The notes: generated by a model not told the origin, from the letters alone. Shown: positions 1 to 9,009, numbered from the stretch's first letter. The stretch: DNA of 64,000 bases from Ideonella_A sakaiensis_A (GCF_048320135.1 NZ_CP182947.1:2170001-2234000), one strand, 5' to 3'. Made by a program: numbers and translations.

Positions 1-438
1 GCGCGCCGCAACGCGCAGCGCGCCGGTGTCGAGGCAGCAATCACCTTCCACGGTGGCGATGCGCTCGAGCGGCCACCACCGCCGCTCGACGATTCGATGC
101 CTGGCACGCTGATCCTCAATCCGCCATATGGCGAGCGCATCGAGGTCGGCGGCAAGGCCGCACGTCGCGAGATCGAACCGGCCGCCGATGCGAATCGCGC
201 GCTGCCGCAGGACTTTTTTGCCCGCCTCGCCAGCCACTGGAAGCAGGCCTATACCCGCCATCCGGCCGGCTGGACCGCCCACGTGCTGAGCCCGGACATG
301 AAGCTACCGGGCGCGATGCGGCTGAAGGAAACGCGCCGCATTCCGATGTGGAACGGCCCGATCGAATGCCGGCTTTACCGCTTCGACCTCGTTGCCGGGT
401 CGATGCGCAAGCCGGCGGAAACCAGCGGCCCGACCTGA
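1..438 (+). CDS. rlmL: 23S rRNA guanine-N2 methyltransferase RlmL-like, C-terminal part (5' end outside window)
   Basis: The frame is open from base 1 and ends at a TGA at 436-438, so only the last 145 residues are present. It carries NPPYGERI around residues 37-44, the N-P-P-Y catalytic motif of SAM-dependent N2-guanine RNA methyltransferases. The C-terminal part (SHWKQAY, LSPDMKLPGAMRLKETRRI, MWNGPIECRLYRFD) resembles the THUMP-containing RlmL/YcbY N-terminal half, which modifies G2445 of 23S rRNA. There is no RlmK-like second methyltransferase domain after the stop, so this is the short single-domain form common in betaproteobacteria. Family assignment is firm; the exact target base is inferred. 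Confidence 0.85.
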   Translation, partial: ARRNAQRAGVEAAITFHGGDALERPPPPLDDSMPGTLILNPPYGERIEVGGKAARREIEPAADANRALPQDFFARLASHWKQAYTRHPAGWTAHVLSPDMKLPGAMRLKETRRIPMWNGPIECRLYRFDLVAGSMRKPAETSGPT

Positions 439-462
439 AACGGGCCGCGGACCGACAGCAGA

Positions 463-885
463 TCAGCCGAAACGGCCGAGCAGCGAGCCGATCTCGCCGA
501 AACCGCCACCTTCGGGCACCTGCCCGTTCGGCGTCATCTGGTCGACGACTTCCGGCAGCGATTCGGCCAGTTCCGCACTCGCGGTCTGTGGCGAGATGCC
601 GAGCTTGGCCGCGACCTGGCCGATCAGGTCGGAGCCGAGAACGCTCTGCAACTGGTCCGGCGAAATCGCCTTGTTCGGCCCGTTCGATATCCACGAATTG
701 ACGATATCGCCGAGCCCGCTGCTCTGGAATTTGCTGATCAGCCCGGACAGGCCACCGCCAGTCGAACTGTCGTTGCCGAGCATCTGCAAGACCATCTGGA
801 TCAGCGCCGCCTTGCCGACGCCACCGCTGCCGCCGCCCTGCAAGCCACCACCCAGCGCGCCGGTGACCGAATCAAGTATTCCCAT
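463..885 (-). CDS. YidB-like DUF937 family protein
   Basis: A 140-residue protein beginning MGILDSVTGAL at an ATG at 885. The frame is open further upstream, but that extension is Arg/Pro-rich and overlaps rsmE, so it was rejected. The N-terminus is very Gly-rich (GGGLQGGGSGG). The remainder is a helical DUF937/YidB domain with the typical NSWISNGPNKAISPDQL and LGISPQTASAELAESLPEVVDQMTP stretches. E. coli YidB is small and of unknown function, so no role can be assigned. It runs convergent to rlmL and sits downstream of rsmE on the same strand, with a gap of about 80 bases. Confidence 0.85.
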   Translation of the reverse strand: MGILDSVTGALGGGLQGGGSGGVGKAALIQMVLQMLGNDSSTGGGLSGLISKFQSSGLGDIVNSWISNGPNKAISPDQLQSVLGSDLIGQVAAKLGISPQTASAELAESLPEVVDQMTPNGQVPEGGGFGEIGSLLGRFG

Positions 886-964
886 CGTGCTCTCCCGAAG
901 TGGAACGGTCCATTCTGAACCATCCCGGCCGAGCGGCCAAAGCCGCAGCAGCGCCGTCGGTCGT

Positions 965-1729
965 TCACGCCGCGTCGGCAAGCAGGCCGATCCACGCCAG
1001 CGCGGCCAGCGGCGCGGTATCGGCGCGCAGTACGCGCGGCCCGAGGCCGACGGCATCGAAGCCGCTGTCCCGGGCAAGGTTTTCTTCCGCGTCGCTCAGG
1101 CCGCCTTCCGGGCCGTTCAGAAACAGCAGCCGCTGCGGCAACGGTGACGCGGCATTGAGCCAACGGCCGAGCGGCCGTGCATCGCTGCGCAGGCTCAGCA
1201 GGCCACGATAGCCGGCGGCCGGCGCGCGCTGTTCACCCGTTGTGGCAAGGCCGGCCAGCCACGCCGGCAGGCTGCGGATCGGTGCGATCAGCGGCACCGT
1301 CGCGCGGCCGCTTTGTTCACTGGCCGACACCGCAACCGCCTGCCAATGGGCGCGCTTCCTGTCGGCCCGCTCGCCGTTCAGACGCAGCACCGAGCGTTCA
1401 CAGATCAATGGCTGGATCGCGGCGACGCCGAGTTCGGTCGCCTTCTCGACCAGCGCATCCATCCGTTCATTGGCCGGCATGCCGACCGCGAGCGTCACTG
1501 CGCAAGGCAGTTCCGGCAGCGGCTCGTGCGCCGCCAAGATCTTCACCTCGACCGTGCTGCGGCCCATTGCGACGACCTGCGCGGCCCATTCATGTCCGCT
1601 GCCATCGAACACTTGCAACGGGTCGCCGGGTTGCATCCGCAACACCTGCAGATGGCGGGCAGCCGATGGCGGCAGCGGCAACGACTGGCCAGGGAACAAT
1701 GGCAGATCGACGTGGAAACGGGCAGGCAT
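965..1729 (-). CDS. rsmE: 16S rRNA m3U1498 methyltransferase RsmE
   Basis: A 254-residue SPOUT-class methyltransferase that N3-methylates U1498 in helix 44 of 16S rRNA using SAM. The N-terminal PUA-like domain (ARFHVDLPLF, HLQVLRMQPGDPLQVFDGSG) is followed by the knotted domain. The latter shows KATELGV near residue 95, SERSV-type ICERSV, EQSGRATVP, the SAM-loop segment NGPEGGLSDAEE and the C-terminal LGPRVLRADTAPLAAL signature. Length matches the family. The ATG at 1729 gives the standard N-terminus. It is on the same strand as fadD upstream but about 70 bases away, so co-transcription is possible but not shown. Confidence 0.95.
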   Translation of the reverse strand: MPARFHVDLPLFPGQSLPLPPSAARHLQVLRMQPGDPLQVFDGSGHEWAAQVVAMGRSTVEVKILAAHEPLPELPCAVTLAVGMPANERMDALVEKATELGVAAIQPLICERSVLRLNGERADRKRAHWQAVAVSASEQSGRATVPLIAPIRSLPAWLAGLATTGEQRAPAAGYRGLLSLRSDARPLGRWLNAASPLPQRLLFLNGPEGGLSDAEENLARDSGFDAVGLGPRVLRADTAPLAALAWIGLLADAA

Positions 1730-1798
1730 GGGGGACGGCTGATGCGGACCCCGCTGATTGTGCCGCGCGGGCCGCGGCGCCGCGGCAGCGGCGAACGC

Positions 1799-3475
1799 TC
1801 AGGCCGCCTTGTCGCGCAGTTCGCGGCGCAGGATCTTGCCGACCGGCGTCTTCGGCAGTTCGCTGCGGAATTCGATCAGCTTCGGCCGCTTGTAGCCGGT
1901 CAGGTTGGTTTCGCAATACGCCTTGACGTCGGCTTCGCTGAGATTCGCATCGCGCCTGACGATCACCAGCTTGACCGCCTCGCCGGCCTTTGCATCGGCC
2001 ACGCCGACCGCTGCGCATTCGAGCACGCCGGGCATCTGGCTGACCACTTCCTCGACCTCGTTCGGGTAGACGTTGAAACCGCTGACCAGGATCATGTCCT
2101 TCTTGCGGTCGACAATTCTGAAATAGCCACGCTCGTCGACGGTGCCGATGTCGCCGGTGCGGAAGAAGCCATCGGCGGTCATCACCTTCGCGGTTTCATC
2201 GGGCCGCTGCCAATAACCGGCCATCACCTGCGGACCGCGGATCGCGATTTCTCCGGCCGCACCGTCACCCACCTCGTTGCCATCGTCGTCGAGCAGTTTC
2301 AGCTCGGTATTGGGCATCGGCAGACCAATATTGCCGCTGTAGGTGGTGCTGTCGACCGGGTTGCAGGTCGCCGATGGCGAGGTCTCGGACAGGCCGTAGC
2401 CTTCGATGATCGGGCAGCCGGTTTTCTCGAGCCAGGCCTTTGCCGTCGCACTGAGGACCGACATGCCGCCACCGATCGAGATCTTCAGATGGCTCCAGTC
2501 GACGCTGCCGAAATCGGGATGGTTGACCATCGCCTGGAACAGCGTATTGACCGCCGGAAAGCTGTGGAAACGCTCCTTCGCCAGCACCTTGAACAGCGCC
2601 GGCAGGTCGCGCGGATTGGCGATCAGCAGGTTGCAGCCGCCCATCCGCATGCTCAACATCAGGTTCGCGGTGAAGCCGAAGATGTGATAGACGGGCAAAG
2701 CGCAGACGGTGACGATCTGCTCACCGGCCGGTATCAGTTTCAATGCCGGCTGGTACCAGGCTTCGCTCTGCAGCACATTGGCAACCAGGTTGCGGTGCAG
2801 CAGCACCGCGCCCTTGCTGACGCCGGTGGTGCCGCCGGTATATTGCAGCACCGCGATGTCGTCCGCGCCCGATGGGACGGCGGTAAACGTCTTGCCGCTG
2901 CCCTGCGCGATCACCTCGCGCCAGCCGACCGCCCCGGGCAGCTCGTAGGCCGGGACCATCTTCTTCACGTTGCGCACGACATAGTTGACGATCGTGCTTT
3001 TCGGAAATCCGAGCATGTCGCCGAGCCCGGTCACGACGACCTTCCTGGTCGGCACCGCGGCGATCACCTTCTGCAGAACCGACGCAAAATTCTCGACGAT
3101 GATGATCAGCTTCGCGCCCGAGTCCTTCAGCTGGTGCTCGAGTTCACGCGGCGTATACAGCGGATTGACATTGACGACGACCAGCCCGGCGCGCAGCACC
3201 GCGGCAATCGCAACCGGATATTGCGGCAGGTTCGGCATCATCAATGCGACCCGGTCGCCCTTCGCCAGACCCTGCTGCTGCAGCCAGGCGGCCAGCGCGC
3301 GCGAGGCTTCGTCGACCTGTCGGAAGCTGAAACTGCAGCCCATGAACTTGTAGGCAGGCAGATCGGCGTATTTGCTGAAGCTTTCCTCGATCAGCGCCGT
3401 CAGCGAGGCATATTGCGCGACATCGATCTCGGCAGGAACGCCTTGCGGATAATGCTTCAGCCAGGTCTTTTCCAT
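1799..3475 (-). CDS. fadD: Long-chain fatty-acid--CoA ligase
   Basis: A 558-residue member of the ANL adenylate-forming family. It activates long-chain fatty acids to acyl-CoA with ATP and CoA, at the inner membrane in E. coli. It begins MEKTWLKHYP, as FadD does. The P-loop-like AMP-binding motif YTGGTTGVSKGA lies near residue 215, followed by GYGLSETSP, the FRTGDIG hinge region, DRKKDMI and the C-terminal catalytic lysine segment KTPVGKILRRELR. Length matches E. coli FadD (561). It is monocistronic by position, with rsmE 69 bases downstream. An imperfect inverted repeat lies about 90 bases upstream of the start. Chain-length preference cannot be read from sequence. Confidence 0.93.
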   Translation of the reverse strand: MEKTWLKHYPQGVPAEIDVAQYASLTALIEESFSKYADLPAYKFMGCSFSFRQVDEASRALAAWLQQQGLAKGDRVALMMPNLPQYPVAIAAVLRAGLVVVNVNPLYTPRELEHQLKDSGAKLIIIVENFASVLQKVIAAVPTRKVVVTGLGDMLGFPKSTIVNYVVRNVKKMVPAYELPGAVGWREVIAQGSGKTFTAVPSGADDIAVLQYTGGTTGVSKGAVLLHRNLVANVLQSEAWYQPALKLIPAGEQIVTVCALPVYHIFGFTANLMLSMRMGGCNLLIANPRDLPALFKVLAKERFHSFPAVNTLFQAMVNHPDFGSVDWSHLKISIGGGMSVLSATAKAWLEKTGCPIIEGYGLSETSPSATCNPVDSTTYSGNIGLPMPNTELKLLDDDGNEVGDGAAGEIAIRGPQVMAGYWQRPDETAKVMTADGFFRTGDIGTVDERGYFRIVDRKKDMILVSGFNVYPNEVEEVVSQMPGVLECAAVGVADAKAGEAVKLVIVRRDANLSEADVKAYCETNLTGYKRPKLIEFRSELPKTPVGKILRRELRDKAA

Positions 3476-3565
3476 TGTCTGCTCCGAATCGTGCAGCGAT
3501 TCTGACCGATGACCATGGGCCGGCCATTGGGGGATTCGATAGCGACAAATCCGCCTTTGGAAATG

Positions 3566-3605
3566 GCAACGCGCGCCGGAAGAAGACCTTCCGAACGCGC
3601 GTTGC
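3566..3605. repeat. Long imperfect hairpin between pntB and fadD
   Basis: GCAACGCGCG at 3566-3575 pairs exactly with CGCGCGTTGC at 3596-3605. Inside it GGAAG (3578-3582) pairs with CTTCC (3588-3592), giving a 15-pair stem with small bulges. On the minus strand it lies about 50 bases after the pntB stop and about 90 bases before the fadD start. It lacks a clear T-run, so it may be a weak pntB terminator, an mRNA 3' stabiliser or a structure in a fadD leader. Confidence 0.55.
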
Positions 3606-3654
3606 GAAGTTCAGATGACGGCCGCCGCGATCCGCGCCGGCCGCTGCCCGGTAC

Positions 3655-5091
3655 CTACTCGACCGCCTTCACCATGTCCTCGACGACCTTCTTCGCGTCG
3701 CCGAACACCATCATCGTCTTGTCCATGTAGAACAGTTCGTTGTCGAGGCCGGCATAACCCGCCGCCATCGAGCGCTTGTTGACGATCACCGTCTTCGCCT
3801 TGTAGGCCTCGAGGATCGGCATGCCGTAGATTGGGCTTCCCTTGGTCAGCGCAGCCGGGTTCACGACGTCGTTGGCGCCGAGGATGATCGCGACATCGGC
3901 CTGTGCAAATTCGCCGTTGATGTCTTCCATCTCGAACACCTGGTCGTACGGTACCTCGGCCTCGGCGAGCAGCACGTTCATGTGGCCCGGCATGCGGCCG
4001 GCTACCGGGTGGATCGCATATTTGACGTTGACGCCCATGTGGGTCAGCTTCTCGGCCAGCTCCATCACCGCATGCTGCGCCCGCGCCACCGCGAGGCCGT
4101 AACCCGGAACGATGATCACCGTCTCGGCGTTCGACAACATGTAGGCCGCATCGTCGGCGCTGCCGCTCTTGACCGACCGTGCCTCGCCGCCGCCAGCGCC
4201 GGCGGTTGCCGTCTCGCCGCCGAAGCCGCCGAGGATCACGTTGAAGAACGAGCGGTTCATCGCCTTGCACATGATGTAGCTGAGGATCGCACCCGAAGAT
4301 CCCACCAGCGAGCCGGCAACGATCAGCATCGCGTTGTTCAGGCTGAAGCCGATGCCCGCGGCGGCCCAGCCCGAATAGCTGTTCAGCATCGACACGACCA
4401 CCGGCATGTCGGCGCCACCGATCGGGATGATGATCAGCACGCCCATCACGAAGGCCAGTGCCAGCATCGCGTAGAACGCGGCCCAGTTCTCGGTGAACGT
4501 GAAGACCAGTCCGAGACCGACCATCGCCAGGCCGAGCACGAGGTTCAGCTTGTGCTGCCCGGTGAACTGCACCGGCGCGCCCTGGAACAGCCGGAACTTG
4601 TATTTGCCGGAAAGCTTGCCGAAGGCGATCACCGAACCGCTGAAGGTGATCGCACCGATCGCCGCACCGAGGAACAACTCGAGCCGGTTGCCGGTCGGGA
4701 TCAGGTCGCCCTTGGCAACGATGCCGAAGGCATACGGTTCAGCGACCGCGGCGATCGCGATGAAGACCGCAGCCAGGCCGATCATGCTGTGCATGAACGC
4801 GACCAATTCCGGCATCTTCGTCATCTCGACGCGTTTGGCCATGATCGTGCCGATGCTGCCGCCGACCAGCAGGCCGATGAAGACCAGCACCATGCCGTTC
4901 GCGCTCGGCTGGCCGGCGAGGCCGGACAACTCGACGATCAGCGCGGCGGTGGTCAGCACGGCGATCGCCATGCCGACCATGCCGAAGATGTTGCCGCGGA
5001 TCGAGGTGGTCGGATGGCTCAGGCCCTTCAGCGCCTGGATGAAGCAGATGCTGGCGACCAGGTAGAGCAGCGTGACGAGGTTCAGGCTCAT
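3655..5091 (-). CDS. pntB: Proton-translocating NAD(P) transhydrogenase, beta subunit
   Basis: A 478-residue inner-membrane subunit. It couples hydride transfer between NAD(H) and NADP(H) to proton movement and mainly supplies NADPH. The first ~300 residues hold multiple membrane helices (NLVTLLYLVASICFIQAL and others). The C-terminal cytosolic domain III is the NADP site, with VIIVPGYGLAVARAQH near residue 326, HPVAGRMPGHMNVLLAEA, and GANDVVNPAA. Length matches E. coli PntB (462). The start overlaps the stop of pntAB by 4 bases (ATGA), indicating translational coupling. It is the last gene of the pntAA-pntAB-pntB operon. Confidence 0.96.
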   Translation of the reverse strand: MSLNLVTLLYLVASICFIQALKGLSHPTTSIRGNIFGMVGMAIAVLTTAALIVELSGLAGQPSANGMVLVFIGLLVGGSIGTIMAKRVEMTKMPELVAFMHSMIGLAAVFIAIAAVAEPYAFGIVAKGDLIPTGNRLELFLGAAIGAITFSGSVIAFGKLSGKYKFRLFQGAPVQFTGQHKLNLVLGLAMVGLGLVFTFTENWAAFYAMLALAFVMGVLIIIPIGGADMPVVVSMLNSYSGWAAAGIGFSLNNAMLIVAGSLVGSSGAILSYIMCKAMNRSFFNVILGGFGGETATAGAGGGEARSVKSGSADDAAYMLSNAETVIIVPGYGLAVARAQHAVMELAEKLTHMGVNVKYAIHPVAGRMPGHMNVLLAEAEVPYDQVFEMEDINGEFAQADVAIILGANDVVNPAALTKGSPIYGMPILEAYKAKTVIVNKRSMAAGYAGLDNELFYMDKTMMVFGDAKKVVEDMVKAVE

Positions 5092-5417
5092 TTGGCCGCC
5101 CCTTCAGCCGCCGGTGCAGCCGCCTTGCGTTCCTTTTTCTTGAACATCTCGAGCATGCGCCTGGTCACCAGGAAGCCGCCGAAGACGTTGACCGCGGCCA
5201 ATGCCACCGCCAGCAGACCCATGCTCTGGCCGAGCAGGGTTTCGGTCAGCGCCGCCGCCAGCATCGCACCGACGATGACGATCGCCGAGATCGCATTGGT
5301 GACCGCCATCAGCGGCGTATGCAGCGCCGGCGTGACGGTCCAGACGACGTGGTAGCCGACATAGATCGCCAGCACGAAGATGATCAGGTTGGTGATCGTG
5401 GGGGAAACGAAGTCCAT
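5088..5417 (-). CDS. pntAB: NAD(P) transhydrogenase alpha subunit part 2 (membrane domain)
   Basis: A 109-residue membrane piece corresponding to the C-terminal domain II of E. coli PntA, encoded separately here as in many alpha- and betaproteobacteria. Three to four hydrophobic helices are visible: TNLIIFVLAIYVGYHVV, AVTNAISAIVIVGAML and MGLLAVALAAVNVFGGFLV. They are followed by a short basic, Ala-rich tail (KKKERKAAAPAAEG). It assembles with PntB to form the proton channel. It lies 21 bases downstream of pntAA and overlaps pntB by 4 bases. Confidence 0.94.
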   Translation of the reverse strand: MDFVSPTITNLIIFVLAIYVGYHVVWTVTPALHTPLMAVTNAISAIVIVGAMLAAALTETLLGQSMGLLAVALAAVNVFGGFLVTRRMLEMFKKKERKAAAPAAEGAAK

Positions 5418-5438
5418 GGGAGTTCCTGTCGGTTCTGC

Positions 5439-6569
5439 TTATTTGCGCTTGACTTCACCGGCCTGCGTCATCAGGCAGGCGGCAACGATGTCGTCTTCCA
5501 TGTTGACCAGGAACTTGCCGTCCTTGTCGATCACCAGCTTCAGGAAGTCGAGCAGGTTGCGCGCATACAGCGCGCTGGAATCGGCCGCGACCAGCGCCGG
5601 CAGGTTGGTTTCGCCGACGATCGTGATGTTGTGCTTGATCACCGTCTTGTCGGCCTCGCTCAACGGGCAGTTGCCGCCGATGCCGTCGGCGCCCTTGCCG
5701 GCGGCAATGTCGACGATCACCGAACCCGGTTTCATCGCCTTGACCATCTCCTCGGTGATCAGCACCGGTGCGGCGCGCCCCGGGATCAGCGCGGTGCTGA
5801 TCACGACGTCGGCCGCGGCGATCCGTTTCGCGACCTCGACCTTCTGCCGATCGAGCCAGCTCTGCGGCATCGGCCGGGCATAACCACCGACGCCTTCGGC
5901 GGCCTCCTTCTCCTCGGCGGTTTCATAAGGCACCTCGATGAACTTCGCACCGAGCGATTCGACCTGCTCCTTCACGCTCGGCCGAACGTCGCTGGCCTCG
6001 ATCACCGCGCCAAGCCGCTTGGCGGTCGCGATCGCCTGCAGGCCGGCAACGCCGACACCGAGGATCACGACGCGCGCGGCCTTCACGGTGCCGGCCGCCG
6101 TCATCAGCATCGGAAAGAAACGCTGGTATTTGTCGGCAGCGATCATCACCGCCTTGTAGCCGGCGATGTTGGCCTGGCTCGACAACACATCCATGCTCTG
6201 TGCACGGCTGGTCCGCGGCGCCGCCTCGAGCGCAAAGCTGGTCAACCCGGCGGACGCCAGCCGCTGCAGGCCCTCGGCATCGAAGGGGTTGAGCATGCCG
6301 ATCAGTGCCGCGCCGCTTTTCATCATCCCCAACTCGTCGGCATCCGGCGCGCGCACCTTCAGCACGATCTCGGCGCCCAGCGCAGCGGCGCGGTCGACGA
6401 TCTCTGCACCGGCGGCGCTGTAGGCTGCGTCGGTGACGCTGGCGCTGATGCCGGCGCCCGACTCGACGATCACCGTTCGCCCCTGGCCCTTCAGCTTCTT
6501 GACGGTCTCTGGCGTGGCTGCTACGCGCGTTTCCCCAGCCGCGGTTTCTCGCGGAACTCCGATCTGCAT
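5439..6569 (-). CDS. pntAA: NAD(P) transhydrogenase alpha subunit part 1 (NAD-binding domain)
   Basis: A 376-residue soluble domain I that binds NAD(H), related to alanine dehydrogenase. It begins MQIGVPRETAAGETRVAATP, the classic AlaDH/PNT N-terminus. The Rossmann glycine motif VILGVGVAGLQAIATAKRLGA lies near residues 168-188. Other family signatures are RPMPQSWLDRQKVEVAKRI and TALIPGRAAPVLITEEMV, with KPGSVIVDIAAGKGADGIGG. The E. coli PntA equivalent is fused to the membrane part; here the fusion is split. It is first in the operon and divergent from the Nudix gene at 6703, so promoters for both should lie in 6570-6702. Confidence 0.96.
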   Translation of the reverse strand: MQIGVPRETAAGETRVAATPETVKKLKGQGRTVIVESGAGISASVTDAAYSAAGAEIVDRAAALGAEIVLKVRAPDADELGMMKSGAALIGMLNPFDAEGLQRLASAGLTSFALEAAPRTSRAQSMDVLSSQANIAGYKAVMIAADKYQRFFPMLMTAAGTVKAARVVILGVGVAGLQAIATAKRLGAVIEASDVRPSVKEQVESLGAKFIEVPYETAEEKEAAEGVGGYARPMPQSWLDRQKVEVAKRIAAADVVISTALIPGRAAPVLITEEMVKAMKPGSVIVDIAAGKGADGIGGNCPLSEADKTVIKHNITIVGETNLPALVAADSSALYARNLLDFLKLVIDKDGKFLVNMEDDIVAACLMTQAGEVKRK

Positions 6570-6702
6570 TAGGGCCTCCTCCGGCGCTTGGATTTTGGGT
6601 GATTTTGCAGCAGCTTACACAATGCGCACTTGACCGGCGTCATCGGCGCAACCCGAGACCCCTGGCCGGCAGCCGAAAACGCGGCCGAGCTAGACTCGAC
6701 TG

Positions 6703-7233
6703 ATGGAAACCCGCTGGAAGCCGAGCGTCACCGTCGCCGCGATCGTTGCGAGCCAGATCGACGGCCAGACCCGCTACCTGCTGGTCGAGGAAGATACGCC
6801 CGAAGGGCTGATGCTGAACAACCCGGCCGGCCACCTCGACCCGGCAGAGTCGCCGGTGCAAGGCGTCGTCCGCGAGGCGCTGGAGGAGACGGCGCGCGAC
6901 TTTGCCCCGGAGTATCTGGTCGGCCTGTACATGTCGCGTTTCCAGCGCATGGCGCGCGACGGCAGCGAGCCACGGGTCGTCGACGATGTGACCTATCTGC
7001 GCTTCGCCTATGCCGGCAGCGTCGGCGAGCCGGATCCGCAGCGGGCGCTCGACGTCGGCATCGTGCGCACCTTGTGGATGAGCCTCGACGAGGTGCGCGC
7101 CAGCCGCAGCCGGCATCGCAGCGCGCTGGTGCTGCGCTGCATCGAGGACCATGCGGCAGGCCGGCGCTACCCGCTCGATCTGCTGAACGTCGACGCCAGC
7201 ATTCATTCACCCGAGATCAAGGCGCCGTCATGA
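6703..7233 (+). CDS. nudJ: Nudix hydrolase, NudJ-like pyrophosphohydrolase
   Basis: A 176-residue Nudix protein. NudJ of E. coli hydrolyses nucleoside di/triphosphates and HMP-PP. The Nudix box starts GHLDPAE near residue 43 and continues with REALEE at 57-62, giving the metal-binding glutamates. The usual glycine after EE-x is Ala here (EETARDF), a small departure from the consensus. The start METRWKPSVTVAAIV is typical of NudJ. Its stop overlaps the mnmA start by 4 bases (ATGA), and a nudJ-mnmA pairing is familiar from enterobacteria and other proteobacteria, which supports the assignment. Natural substrate unproven. Confidence 0.9.
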   Translation: METRWKPSVTVAAIVASQIDGQTRYLLVEEDTPEGLMLNNPAGHLDPAESPVQGVVREALEETARDFAPEYLVGLYMSRFQRMARDGSEPRVVDDVTYLRFAYAGSVGEPDPQRALDVGIVRTLWMSLDEVRASRSRHRSALVLRCIEDHAAGRRYPLDLLNVDASIHSPEIKAPS

Positions 7234-8396
7234 GCGCATTGCATCGCATCGTCGTCGGCCTGTCCGGAGGGGTCGATTCGGCCGTCAGCGCGCATCTGCT
7301 GAAGCAGCAAGGCCACGAGGTGGTCGGCATCTTCATGAAGAACTGGGAAGACGACGACGACAACGAATACTGCTCGTCGAACATCGACTTCGTCGACGCC
7401 GCCGCAGTCGCCGACGTGCTCGGCATCGAGATCGAGCACGTCAATTTTGCGGCCGACTACAAGGACCGCGTCTTCGCCGAGTTCCTGCGCGAGTACCAGG
7501 CCGGCCGGACGCCGAATCCCGACGTGTTGTGCAATGCGGAGATCAAGTTCAAGGCCTTTCTCGACCATGCGATGCGGCTCGGCGCCGACCGCATCGCGAC
7601 CGGCCATTACGCGCGGGTCCGGCACGACCCGCAATGCGTCGAGTTCCAGTTGCTGAAGGGCCTCGACCGGAGCAAGGACCAGAGCTATTTCCTGCACCGG
7701 CTGCGCCAGGATCAGCTGGCACGCAGCCTGTTTCCGGTCGGTGAGCTGCCGAAAACCGAGGTCCGGCGGATCGCTGCCGAGATCGGTCTGCCGAATGCCG
7801 CGAAAAAGGATTCGACCGGCATCTGCTTCATCGGCGAACGGCCGTTCCGAGAATTCCTGAACCGTTATCTCGCGAACCAGCCGGGGCCGATTCTCGACGA
7901 CCGCGGCCGGCAGATCGGCGAACACGTCGGCCTGAGTTTTTATACGCTCGGCCAGCGCAAGGGCATCGGCATCGGCGGGCTGCGCGAAGCCGGTGCGCGC
8001 CGCGGCGGCAGCGAGCATGCGCCATGGTTTGTCGCGCGCAAGGACATCGAGCACAACCGGCTCTACGTCGTGCAGGGGCACGATCACCCGTGGCTGCTGT
8101 CGCATCGCCTGCGCGCGACCGACGTCAGCTGGGTCGCCGGCAGTGCGCCGGCGAAGCGTGGCAGCGGCGCCCTGCTTGCGGCGAAGACGCGTTACCGCCA
8201 GGAAGATGCCGCCTGCCGTTATGCCGGTCTTGCCGACGGCAGCGGCTTCGAGCTCGAATTCGAGCAGCCGCAATGGGCGGTCACGCCGGGCCAGTCGGCG
8301 GTCGTCTACGATGGTGAAATCTGCCTGGGCGGCGCCGTGATCGATGCCGCGATCAGCGAGCGGAGGACCGACGATGTATCAGCCCAGACATTTTGA
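7230..8396 (+). CDS. mnmA: tRNA-specific 2-thiouridylase MnmA
   Basis: A 388-residue enzyme that thiolates the wobble uridine (s2U34) of tRNA-Lys, -Glu and -Gln using ATP and sulfur relayed from a sulfurtransferase. The PP-loop SGGVDS is at residues 12-17. The two catalytic cysteines are C101 (NPDVLCN) and C199 (DSTGICFIG). The region after GIGIGGLREAG carries a few extra residues (ARRGGSEH) before PWFVARKD, a modest insertion relative to E. coli. The ATG at 7230 was chosen because it overlaps the nudJ stop and gives the conserved N-terminus. The PaiB-like gene starts inside its 3' end. Confidence 0.96.
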   Translation: MSALHRIVVGLSGGVDSAVSAHLLKQQGHEVVGIFMKNWEDDDDNEYCSSNIDFVDAAAVADVLGIEIEHVNFAADYKDRVFAEFLREYQAGRTPNPDVLCNAEIKFKAFLDHAMRLGADRIATGHYARVRHDPQCVEFQLLKGLDRSKDQSYFLHRLRQDQLARSLFPVGELPKTEVRRIAAEIGLPNAAKKDSTGICFIGERPFREFLNRYLANQPGPILDDRGRQIGEHVGLSFYTLGQRKGIGIGGLREAGARRGGSEHAPWFVARKDIEHNRLYVVQGHDHPWLLSHRLRATDVSWVAGSAPAKRGSGALLAAKTRYRQEDAACRYAGLADGSGFELEFEQPQWAVTPGQSAVVYDGEICLGGAVIDAAISERRTDDVSAQTF

Positions 8397-9009
8397 GGAA
8401 CGACGCCCCGAGGTGCTGCACCGGCTGATGGTCGACCATCCGCTCGCGCTGCTGATCCACCACGGGCCCGACGGCCTCGCCGCCAATCCGCTGCCGCTGC
8501 TCCACGATGCCGACGGCGGCGAATTCGGCTGCCTGCGCGGCCATGTCGCGCGTGCCAATCCGCTGTGGCAGCAGGTGCAGGACAGTCCCGAGGTGCTGGT
8601 CGTCTTCCAGGGGCCGCAGGCCTATGTGTCGCCGAACTGGTATCCGGCAAAGGCCGAACACGGCAAGGTCGTGCCGACCTGGAACTACTGCATCGTGCAG
8701 GCGCGCGGCCGGCTGCGCTGCATCGACGACAAGGGCTGGCTGCGCACGCTGGTGCAGCGGCTGACCGATCGGCACGAGGTGTCGCTGCCGCAGCCCTGGG
8801 CGGTCGACGATGCGCCGGAGATCTTCGTCGACCATATGCTCGGCGCGATCGTCGGCATCGAGTTGCCGATCGAGCAGCTGGTCGGCAAATGGAAGGTCAG
8901 CCAGAACCGCTCTGCCGCCGACCGCGCCGGCGTCGTCGACGGGCTGCTCGGCCGACCCGGCGATGATGCAAGGGCAATGGCCAGCCAGGTCGCCGATCCG
9001 GGTGGCTGA
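8374..9009 (+). CDS. PaiB-like FMN-binding protein
   Basis: A 211-residue protein beginning MYQPRHFEERRPEVLHRLM, the usual start of the PaiB family. These are flavin-binding split-barrel proteins, annotated as negative transcriptional regulators after Bacillus PaiB. Supporting segments are ANPLPLL, GHVARANPLW, AYVSPNWYPAK, VPTWNYCIVQARG and the C-terminal GIELPIEQLVGKWKVSQNRSA. The ATG at 8374 is preceded by GGAGG about 8 bases upstream and lies 23 bases inside mnmA, so the two genes are probably translationally coupled. No DNA-binding motif is visible; many relatives may be flavoenzymes rather than regulators. Confidence 0.88.
   Translation: MYQPRHFEERRPEVLHRLMVDHPLALLIHHGPDGLAANPLPLLHDADGGEFGCLRGHVARANPLWQQVQDSPEVLVVFQGPQAYVSPNWYPAKAEHGKVVPTWNYCIVQARGRLRCIDDKGWLRTLVQRLTDRHEVSLPQPWAVDDAPEIFVDHMLGAIVGIELPIEQLVGKWKVSQNRSAADRAGVVDGLLGRPGDDARAMASQVADPGG

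Noticed and set aside
1313..3505. A 730-codon open frame on the plus strand across rsmE and fadD
   Set aside because: It lies antisense to fadD, whose family motifs are complete. The product is Arg/His/Asp-rich with no recognisable domain, a common artefact of GC-rich codon use.
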